Assembly: GCA_015272215.1 (NCBI GenBank)
Contig: JACYMD010000122.1
Coordinates: forward strand, 89,297 to 153,296
Direction of reading: 5' to 3'
DNA: 64,000 nucleotides
Origin: Rivularia sp. T60_A2020_040
Lineage (GTDB): Bacteria; Cyanobacteriota; Cyanobacteriia; Cyanobacteriales; Nostocaceae
A model generated the notes under the pieces. That model worked only from the letters and a program-made list of their open reading frames with translations, made no database searches and had not been told where the DNA came from. This document shows positions 12,319-22,642 of this stretch, one piece after another. The translations under genes were made by a program, and so were the position numbers. Every line of letters starts with the position of its first letter. The stretch's first letter is position 1.

Positions 12319-13050
12319 TTATTTTTTCACTGTATTCACAACCTTATAATCAGTTAACTTAAAAAGCGTAGCTGCCCAACGTTCCGTAGGATAAATTTCT
12401 TTCACATCTCCACTAAAACGAATCATCAACCCATCTTTTTTAAATTTATCAGGTAAATTACAAGGAGCAAATCTACTACGATTATCTTCAGTCACAATGA
12501 TATAAAGTGTCTCATGAAGACGCTTGATTGTACCAACTTGATTTTTTACTGTTTCTACAGTTTTTCGATTATCAAAAGCGCATTTAGAAACATTTTCTTG
12601 CTTCCTCCCAATTAATCCCAATTCCCTCAATTCTTTCTGAGTTTCTTGATTCCAAGCACGTACTGAACCAAAAGCACCATCATAAACTGCATTCCAAGGT
12701 TGAGTACCTTGATTTTCTGCAAAAAATATCAAATTTCCACCCGGTTTCTGAATAAAATTATCACAAGAAGTTAGATTAAATCCTTTCAGATTTACAATTT
12801 CTGGACCATTACCTTTAAAATATCGTTTAACTTTAATTGTCAACGTGTCTTCTTTAACTCTTTTGACAATTCCTTGAAACACAATCGGTGTCCTATTTAC
12901 TCTTTGAGAAATAGTTGCTGGTTTACTTCCTGGTGCTGGAGAACAAGCATAAACTGGCTGTATAGGGGATAAACTTAAAGTGATAGAAATTGGTAGACTT
13001 AATCCAACTATTCCTAACAACAAGCGAGATGAAGATTTCAAATTCAACAT
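12319..13050 (-). CDS. Secreted cysteine-containing protein, possible NTR/TIMP-like fold
   Basis: A protein of 243 residues with a signal peptide (about 1-35) ending PVYA, so the predicted mature chain begins with Cys36 (CSPAPGSKP). Next come IVFQGIVKRVKEDTLTIKVKRYFKG and further cysteines in LTSCDNF, SKCAFD and APCNLPD. A mature N-terminal Cys followed by a V/I-F-x-G-x-V strand is like TIMP/netrin-type OB-fold proteins, but this match is by eye only. An enzyme function is not suggested by any motif. It is convergent with the transporter gene, and the hairpin element at 12201-12300 lies between their ends. Confidence 0.65.
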   Translation of the reverse strand: MLNLKSSSRLLLGIVGLSLPISITLSLSPIQPVYACSPAPGSKPATISQRVNRTPIVFQGIVKRVKEDTLTIKVKRYFKGNGPEIVNLKGFNLTSCDNFIQKPGGNLIFFAENQGTQPWNAVYDGAFGSVRAWNQETQKELRELGLIGRKQENVSKCAFDNRKTVETVKNQVGTIKRLHETLYIIVTEDNRSRFAPCNLPDKFKKDGLMIRFSGDVKEIYPTERWAATLFKLTDYKVVNTVKK

Positions 13051-13443
13051 AAATTATCAATGAATTAATTGATTAATGTATAAAAATCAAAATTGAGCAA
13101 CAGGTTAACAACAAATAAGACTTCACAAATTTTATTCAGGTTCCTATCGTCAAACTAATAAACTATTTTACAACACTAAAATTATATCTTTAGGTAGATG
13201 CAAAAACTAAATTATTCTTAGATAATAATTGCCTCTTCATAAAAAATCATTAAAATCAGTATTTCCCAAAGACTTAAAAATGTGGTAGGAAACATTGATA
13301 TACTTCATCAAATTTCAGCAAATTTTCGGTACAAATTGAAATATAAGAAGACGCAGCAATACGCCCCGTCTCTACAGTAAATATAAAAAATAAATTAAAC
13401 TCCAAAATCAATCCAAAATCTCAAATCTAAAATCCAAAATCCC
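13051..13443. other. intergenic region with degraded repeats
   Basis: No gene seen. It contains a degraded copy of the GTAGAGACG hairpin (13347-13376) and a CCAAAATC heptamer/octamer array (13402-13440) ending at the methyltransferase start codon. Confidence 0.5.
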
Positions 13444-14622
13444 ATGTCCGACACTCAACAAGTAAGCAACGCTGTAGCCAATCTTTACAACACCTATCCC
13501 TTTCCCCCAGAACCTTTACTCGACGAACCACCACCGGGTTATAACTGGCGCTGGAATTGGTTGGCTGCTTACAACTTTTGTACAGGACAAAAACCCCTAA
13601 AACAAGATATCCGAATTCTTGATGCTGGTTGCGGTACAGGGGTAGGAACCGAATATTTAGTTCATCTCAACCCCCAAGCATCGGTAGTTGGAATTGATTT
13701 GAGTGCAGGTGCGCTAAATGTTGCCAAAGAACGCTGTCAACGTTCAGGTGCGAATCGTGTTGAATTCCATCATCTCAGTTTGTTTGACGTAGAACAATTA
13801 CCCGGTGAATTTGATTTAATTAACTGCGTCGGTGTTTTGCATCATACATCAGAGCCGATTCGCGGCATTCAAGCTTTAGCGAAAAAACTAGCGAACGGCG
13901 GTTTGATGCACATCTTTGTGTATGCTGAATTAGGACGCTGGGAAATTAGCTTGATGCAAAAGGCGATCGCACTACTCCAAGGAGACAAACGCGGTGATTA
14001 TCGCGATGGTGTTAGTGTCGGCAGAAAAATATTTGATTCATTACCAGAAAATAACCGTATAGTCAAGCGAGAGAAAGAGCGTTGGGCTTTAGAAAATCAG
14101 CGTGATGAAAACTTTGCTGATATGTATGTTCATCCCCAAGAGATTGATTACAACATCGAAACTTTATTTGAATTAATTGACGCTTCCGGTTTGGATTTCG
14201 TTGGTTTTTCCAACCCCGGTTACTGGAATTTAGAAAGACTTTTAGCAAAAGCCCCAGAATTAATCGAACGAGCAGGAAATTTAGGAGAACGAGAACGTTA
14301 CCGATTGATAGAATTATTAGACCCAGATATCAGTCACTACGAGTTTTTTCTGAGTCGTCCACCCCTAAATAAAGTTGACTGGTCAGATGAAAATCAGCTT
14401 ATTGCAGCGATTCCAGAATTAAACCCTTGTATAGACGGATTTCCGGCATCAAGTATATTTAATTACGACTATCAACTAATTAGATTGTCAGAAAACGAGA
14501 TCGCCTTTATGCGAAACTGCGATGGAAGCTCAACAGTAAAAGAAATTTTGCATAAAGTTCAATTAGACCTAGAAAAAATCAAAGAACTTCAGAAACAGCA
14601 ATTGATAATTTTAAGGAGTTAG
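13444..14622 (+). CDS. Class I SAM-dependent methyltransferase with C-terminal extension
   Basis: A protein of 392 residues. It opens with SNAVANLYNTYPFPPEPLLDEPP, typical of a cyanobacterial family of fused methyltransferases. The SAM-binding fold follows: motif I RILDAGCGTGVGTEYL (about 57-71), acidic loop VVGIDLSAGAL, and motif IV FDLINCVGVLHHTSEP. The long C-terminal half (about 290-392) has a YQLIRLSENEIAFMRNCDGSSTVKEIL segment that looks like a regulatory or winged-helix-like tail. Substrate unknown. It stands alone; a perfect 21-base inverted repeat begins two bases past its stop. Confidence 0.88.
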   Translation: MSDTQQVSNAVANLYNTYPFPPEPLLDEPPPGYNWRWNWLAAYNFCTGQKPLKQDIRILDAGCGTGVGTEYLVHLNPQASVVGIDLSAGALNVAKERCQRSGANRVEFHHLSLFDVEQLPGEFDLINCVGVLHHTSEPIRGIQALAKKLANGGLMHIFVYAELGRWEISLMQKAIALLQGDKRGDYRDGVSVGRKIFDSLPENNRIVKREKERWALENQRDENFADMYVHPQEIDYNIETLFELIDASGLDFVGFSNPGYWNLERLLAKAPELIERAGNLGERERYRLIELLDPDISHYEFFLSRPPLNKVDWSDENQLIAAIPELNPCIDGFPASSIFNYDYQLIRLSENEIAFMRNCDGSSTVKEILHKVQLDLEKIKELQKQQLIILRS

Positions 14623-14623
14623 G

Positions 14624-14672
14624 AGTGCGAGCATCTTGCTCGCTCGAAACTAGCGAGCAAGATGCTCGCACT
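14624..14672. repeat. perfect 21-base inverted repeat hairpin
   Basis: Left arm 14624-14644 and right arm 14652-14672 are perfectly complementary around a 7-base loop, containing GCGAGCATCTTGCTCGC-like inner palindromes. It follows the methyltransferase stop directly. No T-tract follows, so it is a structural repeat that may still act in RNA 3' end formation. Confidence 0.85.
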
Positions 14673-14693
14673 AATTAATATTTCCACTCTCGA

Positions 14694-14740
14694 TTCCCAA
14701 TTACCCATTCCCAATTACCAATTACCAATTACCCAATTAA
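14694..14740. repeat. tandem heptamer array (CCAATTA/CCCATTC)
   Basis: About six consecutive CCAATTA-like units with CCCATTC variants, upstream of the ATP synthase operon. Confidence 0.8.
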
Positions 14741-15129
14741 CTGTTAACTGAGAACAGTTCGAGCTTTACTAAATGCTAATATCACTCATGACAACCCGGT
14801 CGAGTCACGGGTAAAATCCTGGATAAGAGTTTTTCTGCTCCGCTATCTTCTTCTCTCCAAGAATCTCGAATATAGATAGCCTCTGGGAAACACATCTATC
14901 TCTGTTTGTCATCCGTGTTTTGAAGTAACTTAAAGTACTGTATTATGCGGTGAATGTTGTTTATGTTTGTAAATGTGTCGAAAAATTAAGGTAACCGTTT
15001 AGTTGAATGATGTTTTTTGGTAACAAGAAGTTAATTGTTTTTTTCTAAAGTAATGTTACCCAACCATGATATGATTCAACTGACTGGATTTGCAGTCAAC
15101 ATCAAACTTCTGTACTGGTTTCAAGTCCC

Positions 15130-15567
15130 GTGAGCTTGTCAGACAAAACGATTGAATCCGCGCCTTCGACAATAGAAAATGCTCAACCTGGTTTTGAGGA
15201 CGCAGAGCCAGGGAATCCCATGCAAGATTTCTACAACCTTTATCAAGAGTTGTTAACTATAACTCTTGCTTTAACGGGAATTTTTTTTGCGTCCGTCTGG
15301 ATATTTTATTCCTTAAACATTGCTCTAAATTATTTAATTGGAGCATGTGCTGGGTTACTTTATCTAAGAATGTTAGCAAAAGATGTTGAGCGCTTAGGTA
15401 GAGAAAAGCAACAGCTGAGTAAGACTCGGTTGGCTTTAATAGTGTTGTTGATTTTACTAGCAGGGAAGTTGAATCAATTGCAAGTCTTGCCTATATTTTT
15501 GGGCTTTTTAACCTATAAAGCAACGCTGATAATCTACGTAATTCGTGTGGCATTCAATCCTGATTAG
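15130..15567 (+). CDS. atp1: ATP synthase subunit I-like protein (Atp1)
   Basis: A protein of 145 residues beginning at a GTG codon, with four hydrophobic spans after a soluble acidic N-terminus of about 30 residues ([67 protein letters not shown]). Small membrane proteins of this type head F-type ATP synthase operons and help assemble the c-ring. It is first in the run of eight atp genes and lies 71 bases before atpB. Sequence is weakly conserved in this family, so position carries much of the weight. Confidence 0.88.
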   Translation: MSLSDKTIESAPSTIENAQPGFEDAEPGNPMQDFYNLYQELLTITLALTGIFFASVWIFYSLNIALNYLIGACAGLLYLRMLAKDVERLGREKQQLSKTRLALIVLLILLAGKLNQLQVLPIFLGFLTYKATLIIYVIRVAFNPD

Positions 15568-15638
15568 CATAAAACTGGGTAACTTAAAAAGCGATCTCTC
15601 CAGTTAATATGGTCGAAACGTAAGTAATGGTCAAGTAA

Positions 15639-16388
15639 ATGGTAGATTTTCTGAACGCTTTCAATTGTGTGACTCTTGCAAAATTGGAAGTAGGAAAACA
15701 TTTGTACTGGCAAATTGGGGACTTAAAATTACACGGACAGGTGTTTCTGACCTCCTGGTTTGTAATTGCCCTGCTGGTGATAGTTTCCATCTTAGCAAGT
15801 AGTAATATTAAACGGATTCCGAGCGGTATACAGAACTTAATGGAGTATGCCCTAGAATTCATTCGGGATTTGGCTAAAAACCAGATTGGCGAAAAAGAAT
15901 ATCGCCCTTGGGTGCCATTCGTAGGTACTTTGTTTTTGTTCATTTTTGTGTCAAATTGGTCAGGGGCACTTGTTCCTTTCAAGTTAATAGAGTTACCTGA
16001 AGGGGAATTAACTGCTCCGACTAGTGACATCAACACAACTATTGCTTTAGCATTGTTGACATCCTTAGCGTATTTTTACGCTGGGTTCAGCAAGAAGGGT
16101 TTAGGGTACTTTGGCAACTATGTTCAGCCGGTATCATTCATGTTACCTTTCAAGATAATTGAAGACTTTACAAAGCCTCTTTCCCTGAGCTTCCGTTTGT
16201 TCGGTAATATTTTGGCTGATGAACTGGTAGTAGGAGTATTAGTTTTGCTAGTACCTCTATTTGTGCCACTACCTGTAATGGCTTTGGGTTTATTTACCAG
16301 CGCGATTCAGGCATTAATTTTTGCCACCTTGGCGGCTGCTTACATCGGTGAAGCGTTAGAAGACCACCACGGTGAAGAACATGGGTGA
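15639..16388 (+). CDS. atpB: ATP synthase F0 subunit a
   Basis: A protein of 249 residues (called AtpI in plastid and some cyanobacterial naming). Motifs are [25 protein letters not shown] near the N-terminus, [10 protein letters not shown], and the fourth-helix segment [17 protein letters not shown] carrying the essential arginine that faces the c-ring glutamate. It makes the proton half-channels in the thylakoid or plasma membrane. Second gene of the operon; the next gene, atpE, is 158 bases on. Confidence 0.97.
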   Translation: MVDFLNAFNCVTLAKLEVGKHLYWQIGDLKLHGQVFLTSWFVIALLVIVSILASSNIKRIPSGIQNLMEYALEFIRDLAKNQIGEKEYRPWVPFVGTLFLFIFVSNWSGALVPFKLIELPEGELTAPTSDINTTIALALLTSLAYFYAGFSKKGLGYFGNYVQPVSFMLPFKIIEDFTKPLSLSFRLFGNILADELVVGVLVLLVPLFVPLPVMALGLFTSAIQALIFATLAAAYIGEALEDHHGEEHG

Positions 16389-16495
16389 CATTAAAAAGCC
16401 CCATAATTCCGTTAGTTTTTAGTATTAGATGAAGTTGTCAAATAGTTAGTTAATAACTAACAGATTTCAACTAACAACTAAGACATTTCAACTAA

Positions 16496-16792
<297 letters not shown>

Positions 16793-16818
16793 TTTAAATA
16801 CTGAGAAGAAAGTTAGGA

Positions 16819-16847
16819 GTAGAGACGTAGCAATGCTACGTCTGTAC
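16819..16847. repeat. GTAGAGACG hairpin repeat inside the atp operon
   Basis: AGACGTAG (16823-16830) and CTACGTCT (16836-16843) pair around CAATG, flanked by GTAG and GTAC. Same family as 7947-7976. Confidence 0.75.
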
Positions 16848-16900
16848 CGGAGTGAGGAATTAAGAGTAAAGAGTTAGCAATAAGGAATGAGTTGTTAATT

Positions 16901-16977
16901 AATAACTCATAACTTTGAATTAATAACTCATAAGTTTTAATTAGTAACTCATAACTCATAACTCATAACTCATAACT
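16901..16977. repeat. tandem heptamer AACTCAT array between atpE and atpG
   Basis: Ten or so TAACTCA units, exact at 16945-16977 and degenerate before. It ends just upstream of the GGAGCAAG ribosome binding region of the b' gene, inside an operon, so it is probably transcribed. Confidence 0.8.
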
Positions 16978-16999
16978 GGTAAAAGTTGGAGCAAGTAAT

Positions 17000-17488
17000 A
17001 TGCATTGGATGACCTTATTAGCTGTAGAAAAAGTTGCCAAAGAGGGGGGTCTTTTTGACATAGACGCGACTCTACCTTTGATGGCAATTCAGTTTCTACT
17101 TTTAGCTTTAATTCTGAACGCAATTTTTTATAAGCCGTTAGGTAAAGCCATTGATGAACGGAACGAGTATATCCGTAATAATCAATTGGAAGCAAAAGAA
17201 CGACTGACAAAAGCGGAAAAATTAGCGCAGCAGTATGAAGAGGAATTAGCAGGTGCGAGAAGACAAGCACAAAAAGTGATTGCTGATGCTCAAAAGGAAG
17301 CTGAGAAAATAGCTTCCGAAAAAGTAGCAGTAGCTCAAAAAGAAGCCCAAGGGCAAAGAGACGAAGCGGCTCAAGAAATTGAGCAACAAAAACAACAAGC
17401 TTTTGCTTCTTTAGAAAAAGAAGTTGATGGTCTCTCTCGTCAAATATTAGAGAAGCTTTTAGGAGCGGATTTAGCAGCAGAGCGTTAA
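17000..17488 (+). CDS. atpG: ATP synthase F0 subunit b' (second stator b subunit)
   Basis: A protein of 162 residues. One N-terminal membrane span ([26 protein letters not shown]) is followed by a long charged coiled coil (about 60-150) rich in Lys, Glu, Gln and Ala. Photosynthetic bacteria have two unlike b subunits, b and b', as the peripheral stalk. The symbol follows cyanobacterial use, where atpG means b'. GGAGCAAG lies upstream of the ATG. It precedes atpF by 310 bases. Confidence 0.95.
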   Translation: MHWMTLLAVEKVAKEGGLFDIDATLPLMAIQFLLLALILNAIFYKPLGKAIDERNEYIRNNQLEAKERLTKAEKLAQQYEEELAGARRQAQKVIADAQKEAEKIASEKVAVAQKEAQGQRDEAAQEIEQQKQQAFASLEKEVDGLSRQILEKLLGADLAAER

Positions 17489-17798
17489 CAAACTGTAACT
17501 CAATGAGGTAATGGTTTGTAAATTTGTTTGGCTCAGATGAAGGTAATTACTACTTTCTAATTCGTAATTATTGACCAATATATAAATGAAGGGTCAGTGA
17601 AAATAGAAAAATAGAAAATAGCAATATTTTTCTGTAAATAAAACTGCTCAAAATAAGAATTGATTAATTACGAATTATGAAACTTGTAAATTACTGCTAA
17701 TGATTTGGTTATTGAGAGATTTAGATTTATAGATGCTTGAATAGTAGAGCATTGTAATTTTTTTCAGCTGAAGGCAGCGCAATAGTGGATGAAATAAA
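17489..17798. other. AT-rich spacer between atpG and atpF
   Basis: No gene seen; unusually long for an operon spacer. It could hold a processing site or internal promoter, but no clear motif was found. Confidence 0.45.
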
Positions 17799-18356
17799 AT
17801 GGGGACTTTTTCAATATTAGTGGCACAAGCCAGCGCCGTCGGAAGTGAGTTAATAGAAGAAGCAGGTCATGAGGGTTTTGGTTTTAATACCAACATCTTA
17901 GATACTAACCTGATTAACCTGGCGATTATTATCACAGTATTGTTCGTTTTTGGACGGAAAATTCTGGGTAGTACTCTCAAAGAACGCCGCGAAAAGATCG
18001 AAGCTGCGATAAAAAGTGCAGAAAAACGCACCCAAGATGCAGCTAGTGCTTTAGCAGAACAACAACAAAAGTTGGCTCAAGCTCAAGCAGAAGCCGAAAG
18101 AATCAAAAAAGCAGCACAAGAAAATGCTGTGAAAGCAAAAGAAGCCATACTCGCACAAGCAGCTGTTGATGTGGAAAGAATGAAGCAAACAGCAGTCGCA
18201 GAATTGAATACAGAAACAGATAAAGCAATTAACCAACTGCGACAGCGCGTAGTCGCTCAAGCTTTAGAAAAAGTAGAGTCGCAACTCCGTGGTGGAATTG
18301 CCGACGATGCTCAGCATACATTAGTTGACCGCAGTATCGCGCAACTGGGGAGTTAA
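17799..18356 (+). CDS. atpF: ATP synthase F0 subunit b
   Basis: A protein of 185 residues with an N-terminal membrane span ([20 protein letters not shown], about 46-66) and a long coiled coil with repeated KxxAxxxAxxxxKxA patterns. It forms the peripheral stalk with b' and delta and holds F1 still. The stop is followed after two bases by the atpH start codon, so the two genes are probably translationally coupled. Confidence 0.96.
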   Translation: MGTFSILVAQASAVGSELIEEAGHEGFGFNTNILDTNLINLAIIITVLFVFGRKILGSTLKERREKIEAAIKSAEKRTQDAASALAEQQQKLAQAQAEAERIKKAAQENAVKAKEAILAQAAVDVERMKQTAVAELNTETDKAINQLRQRVVAQALEKVESQLRGGIADDAQHTLVDRSIAQLGS

Positions 18357-18358
18357 CC

Positions 18359-18916
18359 ATGAAAAGTAACATAGCAAACGCTGAAATATCCCGTCCTTAT
18401 GCTGAGGCATTGATGTCGGTAGCGCAGTCAAACAACGTTGCAGATAAGTTTGACTCTGATGTACGTTCTTTATTGAACTTACTACAAGAAAGTGAAGCCC
18501 TGCGAACCTTTTTTGCCAATCCCTTTATTACTGCTGAAGATAAAAAGGGTGTGATTAGCAAGATTCTGAGCGATGACACTAATCCCATCTTCCGTAACTT
18601 TTTGATGTTGTTGGTAGATAGACGGCGAATCATATTACTGGAAGATATAGCTCAGGAATACTTAGCCTTATTGCGGCAATTAAATCAAATCGTATTAGCC
18701 TCCGTGATTTCTGCTGTTCCCCTCACCGACGAACAAAAGCAGACAATTAAAGAAAAAGTCAAATCAATTGAGCCGAATGCTCGCGAAGTCGAGTTAGACA
18801 GTAAGATTGATAGCGACATTATTGGTGGCGTAATTATTAAAGTCGGTTCTCAGGTAATTGACTCTAGTTTACGGGGTCAGTTACGCCGTTTAACTTTAAG
18901 CTTGAATAAAGGCTAA
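18359..18916 (+). CDS. atpH: ATP synthase F1 subunit delta
   Basis: A protein of 185 residues (atpD in plastid/cyanobacterial naming). It has the N-terminal helical bundle with ISRPYAEALMSVAQ and the C-terminal signature EVELDSKIDSDIIGGVIIKVG, followed by IDSSLRGQLRRL. It links the stalk to the top of the alpha-beta hexamer. It starts two bases after the atpF stop. Confidence 0.97.
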   Translation: MKSNIANAEISRPYAEALMSVAQSNNVADKFDSDVRSLLNLLQESEALRTFFANPFITAEDKKGVISKILSDDTNPIFRNFLMLLVDRRRIILLEDIAQEYLALLRQLNQIVLASVISAVPLTDEQKQTIKEKVKSIEPNAREVELDSKIDSDIIGGVIIKVGSQVIDSSLRGQLRRLTLSLNKG

Positions 18917-19071
18917 AACAATTTTGGATTTTAGATTTTTGATTTTGGATTGAATGTAGTTGGTTGTTAGTTTTTATTTGGGATTATGGAAACTAGCTGC
19001 TAAGTATTCACAATTGAGTAATCTAAAATTTAGAATTATCATTTCTTTTCGTATCCAAAGAAGATAAAAAG

Positions 19072-20592
19072 ATGGCAATTAGCATTAGACCAGACGAAAT
19101 TAGTAACATTATCCAACAGCAAATCGAGCAATATGACCAAGAGGTTAAAGTTGCTAACGTTGGTACCGTGTTGTCAGTAGGTGATGGTATCGCTCGCATC
19201 TATGGCTTGGAAAAAGCTATGGCTGGCGAGTTGTTGGAATTTGAAGATGGTACCACGGGTGTTGCGCTCAACTTAGAAGAAGACAATGTTGGTGCGGTAT
19301 TGATGGGTGATGGTCGCCAAATTCAAGAAGGTAGTACCGTTACAGCTACTGGTAAAATTGCTCAGGTACCCGTGGGCGATGCCATGATTGGCAGAGTTGT
19401 TAATGCCTTGGGTGAACCAATTGATGGTAAAGGTGAAATCAAGACTACAGAAGGCCGTTTGATTGAATCCATGGCTCCCGGTATTATCGCTCGTCGTTCC
19501 GTACACGAACCGATGCAAACCGGAATTACCGCTATCGACGCGATGATTCCTGTAGGTCGCGGACAGCGAGAATTAATTATTGGTGACAGACAAACTGGTA
19601 AAACTGCGATCGCGATCGACACGATTATTAACCAGAAGTCAGAAGATGTAGTTTGCGTTTACGTAGCTATCGGTCAAAAAGCTTCCACTGTTGCTAACGT
19701 AGTCCAAACCCTGCAAGATACGGGAGCCATGGATTATACCATCGTGGTAGCAGCTAGCGCTTCCGAACCCGCACCATTACAATGGTTGGCTCCTTATACT
19801 GGTGCTGCCCTCGCTGAGTACTTTATGTACAAAGGTAAAGCAACTTTAATTATTTACGACGATTTGACCAAGCAAGCGCAAGCTTACCGTCAAATGTCCT
19901 TATTACTACGTCGTCCACCCGGTCGTGAAGCATATCCTGGAGACGTATTTTACCTGCACTCCCGCTTGTTGGAACGCGCTGCTAAACTCAGTGATGACCT
20001 CGGTGCCGGTAGCATGACCGCTTTACCAATCATTGAAACCCAAGCTGGTGACGTATCCGCTTATATTCCTACCAACGTAATTTCGATTACCGACGGTCAG
20101 ATATTCTTATCTTCCGACTTATTTAACGCTGGTATTCGTCCGGCAATTAACCCCGGTATTTCCGTATCCCGCGTGGGTTCCGCCGCTCAAACCAAGGCAA
20201 TGAAAAAAGTTGCCGGGAAGTTGAAGTTGGAATTAGCACAATTTGACGAATTGCAGGCTTTCTCGCAGTTTGCATCCGACTTGGATAAAACTACCCAAGA
20301 CCAATTGGCGCAGGGTGTACGCTTGCGGGAATTATTGAAGCAACCGCAAAACCAGCCACGTGCTGTATACGAGCAAGTTGCAATTCTGTATGCGGGTATT
20401 AACGGATATTTAAGCGATATTGCTGTTGATAAAATTACAGACTTTGTAGAAGGATTCCAAGAATACTTGAAGAATAATAAAACCGAATTCAAGCAAGGAG
20501 TTCAAGACAAGAAAGCCCTTGGTGAAGACGAAGAAAAAGCGCTTAAAGAAGCGATTATCGACTTCAAGAAAACCTTCATGGCAACAATTTAA
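19072..20592 (+). CDS. atpA: ATP synthase F1 subunit alpha
   Basis: A protein of 506 residues, full length. It has the P-loop [15 protein letters not shown] (about 170-184), a conserved [16 protein letters not shown] region and the family signature [14 protein letters not shown] with the arginine finger. Alpha subunits hold non-catalytic nucleotide sites and contribute the arginine to the beta catalytic site. Base composition is higher in GC than the flanks, as usual for highly expressed genes. It lies between atpH and the gamma gene. Confidence 0.98.
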   Translation: MAISIRPDEISNIIQQQIEQYDQEVKVANVGTVLSVGDGIARIYGLEKAMAGELLEFEDGTTGVALNLEEDNVGAVLMGDGRQIQEGSTVTATGKIAQVPVGDAMIGRVVNALGEPIDGKGEIKTTEGRLIESMAPGIIARRSVHEPMQTGITAIDAMIPVGRGQRELIIGDRQTGKTAIAIDTIINQKSEDVVCVYVAIGQKASTVANVVQTLQDTGAMDYTIVVAASASEPAPLQWLAPYTGAALAEYFMYKGKATLIIYDDLTKQAQAYRQMSLLLRRPPGREAYPGDVFYLHSRLLERAAKLSDDLGAGSMTALPIIETQAGDVSAYIPTNVISITDGQIFLSSDLFNAGIRPAINPGISVSRVGSAAQTKAMKKVAGKLKLELAQFDELQAFSQFASDLDKTTQDQLAQGVRLRELLKQPQNQPRAVYEQVAILYAGINGYLSDIAVDKITDFVEGFQEYLKNNKTEFKQGVQDKKALGEDEEKALKEAIIDFKKTFMATI

Positions 20593-20923
20593 CAATTTTG
20601 GATTGGGGATTTTGGATTTTGGATTGAATCTAAAGTCCAAAATCTCACAAAACGTCGGATGTGAAATAGAAATGTTTGGTCAACACTACTAAACAACTGA
20701 ATAAAATTGACGTTAGACGTAAACAGGAATAGCCGCTTCGGAACCGCACCAACAAGGGTGAATGTCTCTTGGGCGGGGGTTAGTGCGTGACACAGAAGAA
20801 GCCTATTATTAGGTTAAAAATTGCTCAAAGTGTCACACACCCTACGAGAAAAAATGTGCCTTTTTGCCAAGTCCTAATAATCTAAAAATCTAAAATCCAA
20901 AATCCAAAATCTCAAATCGAATT
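20593..20923. other. atpA-atpC intergenic region with inverted repeat element
   Basis: No gene seen. It has TTTTGGATT-type units at both ends and an element with imperfect inverted ends, GTTAGTGCGTGACAC (20779-20793) and GTGTCACACACCCTA (20830-20844). Related ends are at 27872-27936. Confidence 0.6.
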
Positions 20924-21871
20924 ATGGCTAATCTAAAAACAATACGCGATCGCATATCATCAGTTAAAAATACCAAAAAAATTACAGAAGCCATGCGACT
21001 GGTGGCAGCAGCAAGGGTACGTCGCGCACAGGAACAGGTAACTTCAACCCGTCCGTTTGCCGACCGTTTGGCACAGGTATTATTTGGTTTACAAAGCCGT
21101 CTTACCTTTGAAGATGTAGATTTACCGCTGATGAAAAACCGTGAAGTGAAAACAGTCGGGTTGCTGGTAATTTCTGGCGATCGCGGTTTATGCGGGGGCT
21201 ACAATACCAACGTAATTAGACGTGGAGAAATTCGCGCCAAAGAATTACAGGCTGAAGGGTTGGATTACAAATTTGTACTGGTTGGACGCAAAGCTACCCA
21301 GTATTTTCAACGTCGTGAACAACCGATTGAGGGTACATATACCGGCTTAGAACAAATTCCCACCGCAGCGGAAGCTTCTAATATCGCCGATGAACTACTT
21401 TCCTTATTTTTATCGGAAGAGGTAGATAGAATTGAATTGGTTTACACCAAATTCGTCTCCTTAGTTAGTTCTCGACCTGTAGTACAAACTCTACTTCCCT
21501 TAGACCCCAAAGGTTTAGCAGCAGACGACGAATTTTTCCGTCTGACAAGCCGTGGTGGTGAATTTGAAGTCGAGAGAGAGAAAGTCACTACCGAAATGCG
21601 AGCTTTTCCTCGCGACATGATTTTTGAACAAGATCCAGTACAAATTCTGGATTCATTGCTACCACTATATTTGAGCAATCAATTATTGCGAGCATTGCAA
21701 GAATCCGCAGCCAGCGAACTAGCAGCACGCATGACAGCAATGAGTAGCGCTAGCGACAACGCAGCAGAACTGATTAAAAGCCTGTCATTGTCTTACAACA
21801 AAGCCCGACAAGCTGCAATTACCCAGGAAATTTTAGAGGTTGTAGGTGGCGCTCAAGCCCTAGGTTCTTAA
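20924..21871 (+). CDS. atpC: ATP synthase F1 subunit gamma
   Basis: A protein of 315 residues, the cyanobacterial size, with [36 protein letters not shown] at the start (cited as family pattern) and [16 protein letters not shown] at the end. The rotor shaft coiled coil is made by the two ends. A central insertion near residues 196-225, typical of photosynthetic gamma subunits, lacks the two cysteines of the chloroplast thiol switch, as is normal in cyanobacteria. Symbol follows cyanobacterial use. Last gene of the operon; a hairpin follows at 22013-22047. Confidence 0.97.
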   Translation: MANLKTIRDRISSVKNTKKITEAMRLVAAARVRRAQEQVTSTRPFADRLAQVLFGLQSRLTFEDVDLPLMKNREVKTVGLLVISGDRGLCGGYNTNVIRRGEIRAKELQAEGLDYKFVLVGRKATQYFQRREQPIEGTYTGLEQIPTAAEASNIADELLSLFLSEEVDRIELVYTKFVSLVSSRPVVQTLLPLDPKGLAADDEFFRLTSRGGEFEVEREKVTTEMRAFPRDMIFEQDPVQILDSLLPLYLSNQLLRALQESAASELAARMTAMSSASDNAAELIKSLSLSYNKARQAAITQEILEVVGGAQALGS

Positions 21872-22012
21872 AACTTGAAATCTTGTTTATTATTAATAGC
21901 TAATTGTTGATTATTTTATATATACTTATATATATTGACATTTAGCTATTTTCGTGGTGTAAAAATCAAAAATAATCAAAAATTAGTTAATATAATAATC
22001 TATTACGATTGT

Positions 22013-22047
22013 ACGGTTAGTAGTTGTTTGTTTGACCTACTAACCGT
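22013..22047. terminator. probable bidirectional hairpin between atpC and psb27
   Basis: ACGGTTAGTAG (22013-22023) and CTACTAACCGT (22037-22047) form an 11-base stem between two convergent genes. No long T-run follows on either side, so strength is uncertain. Confidence 0.55.
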
Positions 22048-22074
22048 CAAAATATACATCGATACAGCAACTAT

Positions 22075-22473
22075 TTAAGCACCACGTCTTAATGCTGCTT
22101 CCACTTGTTTGAACTCTTGTTCCAAACGATTTTTCAGCTTTTCAGGCACGGGACGGTTGGGATAGGAACTGTAATGTCCAGCTAAGGAATTGAGAGCAGT
22201 TCGCATAGTGGTAAAAGAACTTAAACCAGATACAGATGTATTTCGCTGATAGCGAGCTGCAAACTCGTTAATCTTTTTACGTGCTTCTCCTTGAACTGCT
22301 GCTTTATCAGCTGCATCATCAGGTAAAGCTAAGGCATTTCTCAACACATTAACTATAGCTAAGGAATCTTGCTGATAATCCCCGGTTAGATTGTCTGGAC
22401 TACCAGAACATCCAGTCAAACTGATGACTGCAACCAAAACTAGGGCAAGTAAACGTGACCAATAGCGCTTCAT
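22075..22473 (-). CDS. psb27: Photosystem II assembly lipoprotein Psb27
   Basis: A protein of 132 residues with a lipoprotein signal (VAVISLTGC, lipidated Cys22), which places it on the lumen side of the thylakoid membrane. The mature part is a four-helix bundle with LTGDYQQDSLAIVNVLRNAL, ARKKINEFAARY and the conserved SSYPNRPVPEKLKNRL. Psb27 binds CP43 in photosystem II assembly and repair intermediates before the manganese cluster forms. It stands alone, convergent with the atp operon. Confidence 0.95.
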   Translation of the reverse strand: MKRYWSRLLALVLVAVISLTGCSGSPDNLTGDYQQDSLAIVNVLRNALALPDDAADKAAVQGEARKKINEFAARYQRNTSVSGLSSFTTMRTALNSLAGHYSSYPNRPVPEKLKNRLEQEFKQVEAALRRGA

Positions 22474-22567
22474 TTTTCTTGGTTTGTGAACAAATACTTA
22501 AATCAACGTCCATCGTATCCTGTATTTGTATCATGGGGATCGTTTTTGAAGAACCGTTAAGTATAGG

Positions 22568-22641
22568 AGTTGACAGTTGACAGTTGACAGTTACCAATTA
22601 CCAATTACCAATTACCAATTACCAATTACCCATTACCAATT
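22568..22641. repeat. tandem heptamer arrays (TTGACAG then TTACCAA)
   Basis: About three TTGACAG units followed by about seven TTACCAA units, filling the space between the cofH stop and the psb27 upstream region. Confidence 0.85.
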
Positions 22642-22642
22642 G

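Larger units (their letters stand above)
14623..15129. other. ATP synthase operon upstream region
   Basis: No gene seen over 500 bases. After the hairpin (14624-14672) and a heptamer array (14694-14740), the remaining 390 bases presumably hold the atp operon promoter and a long leader. I could not pick one promoter with confidence. Confidence 0.5.

Noticed and set aside
14741..15129. Region before the atp operon searched for tRNA or a riboswitch
   Set aside because: No cloverleaf arms or known aptamer core could be found by eye.
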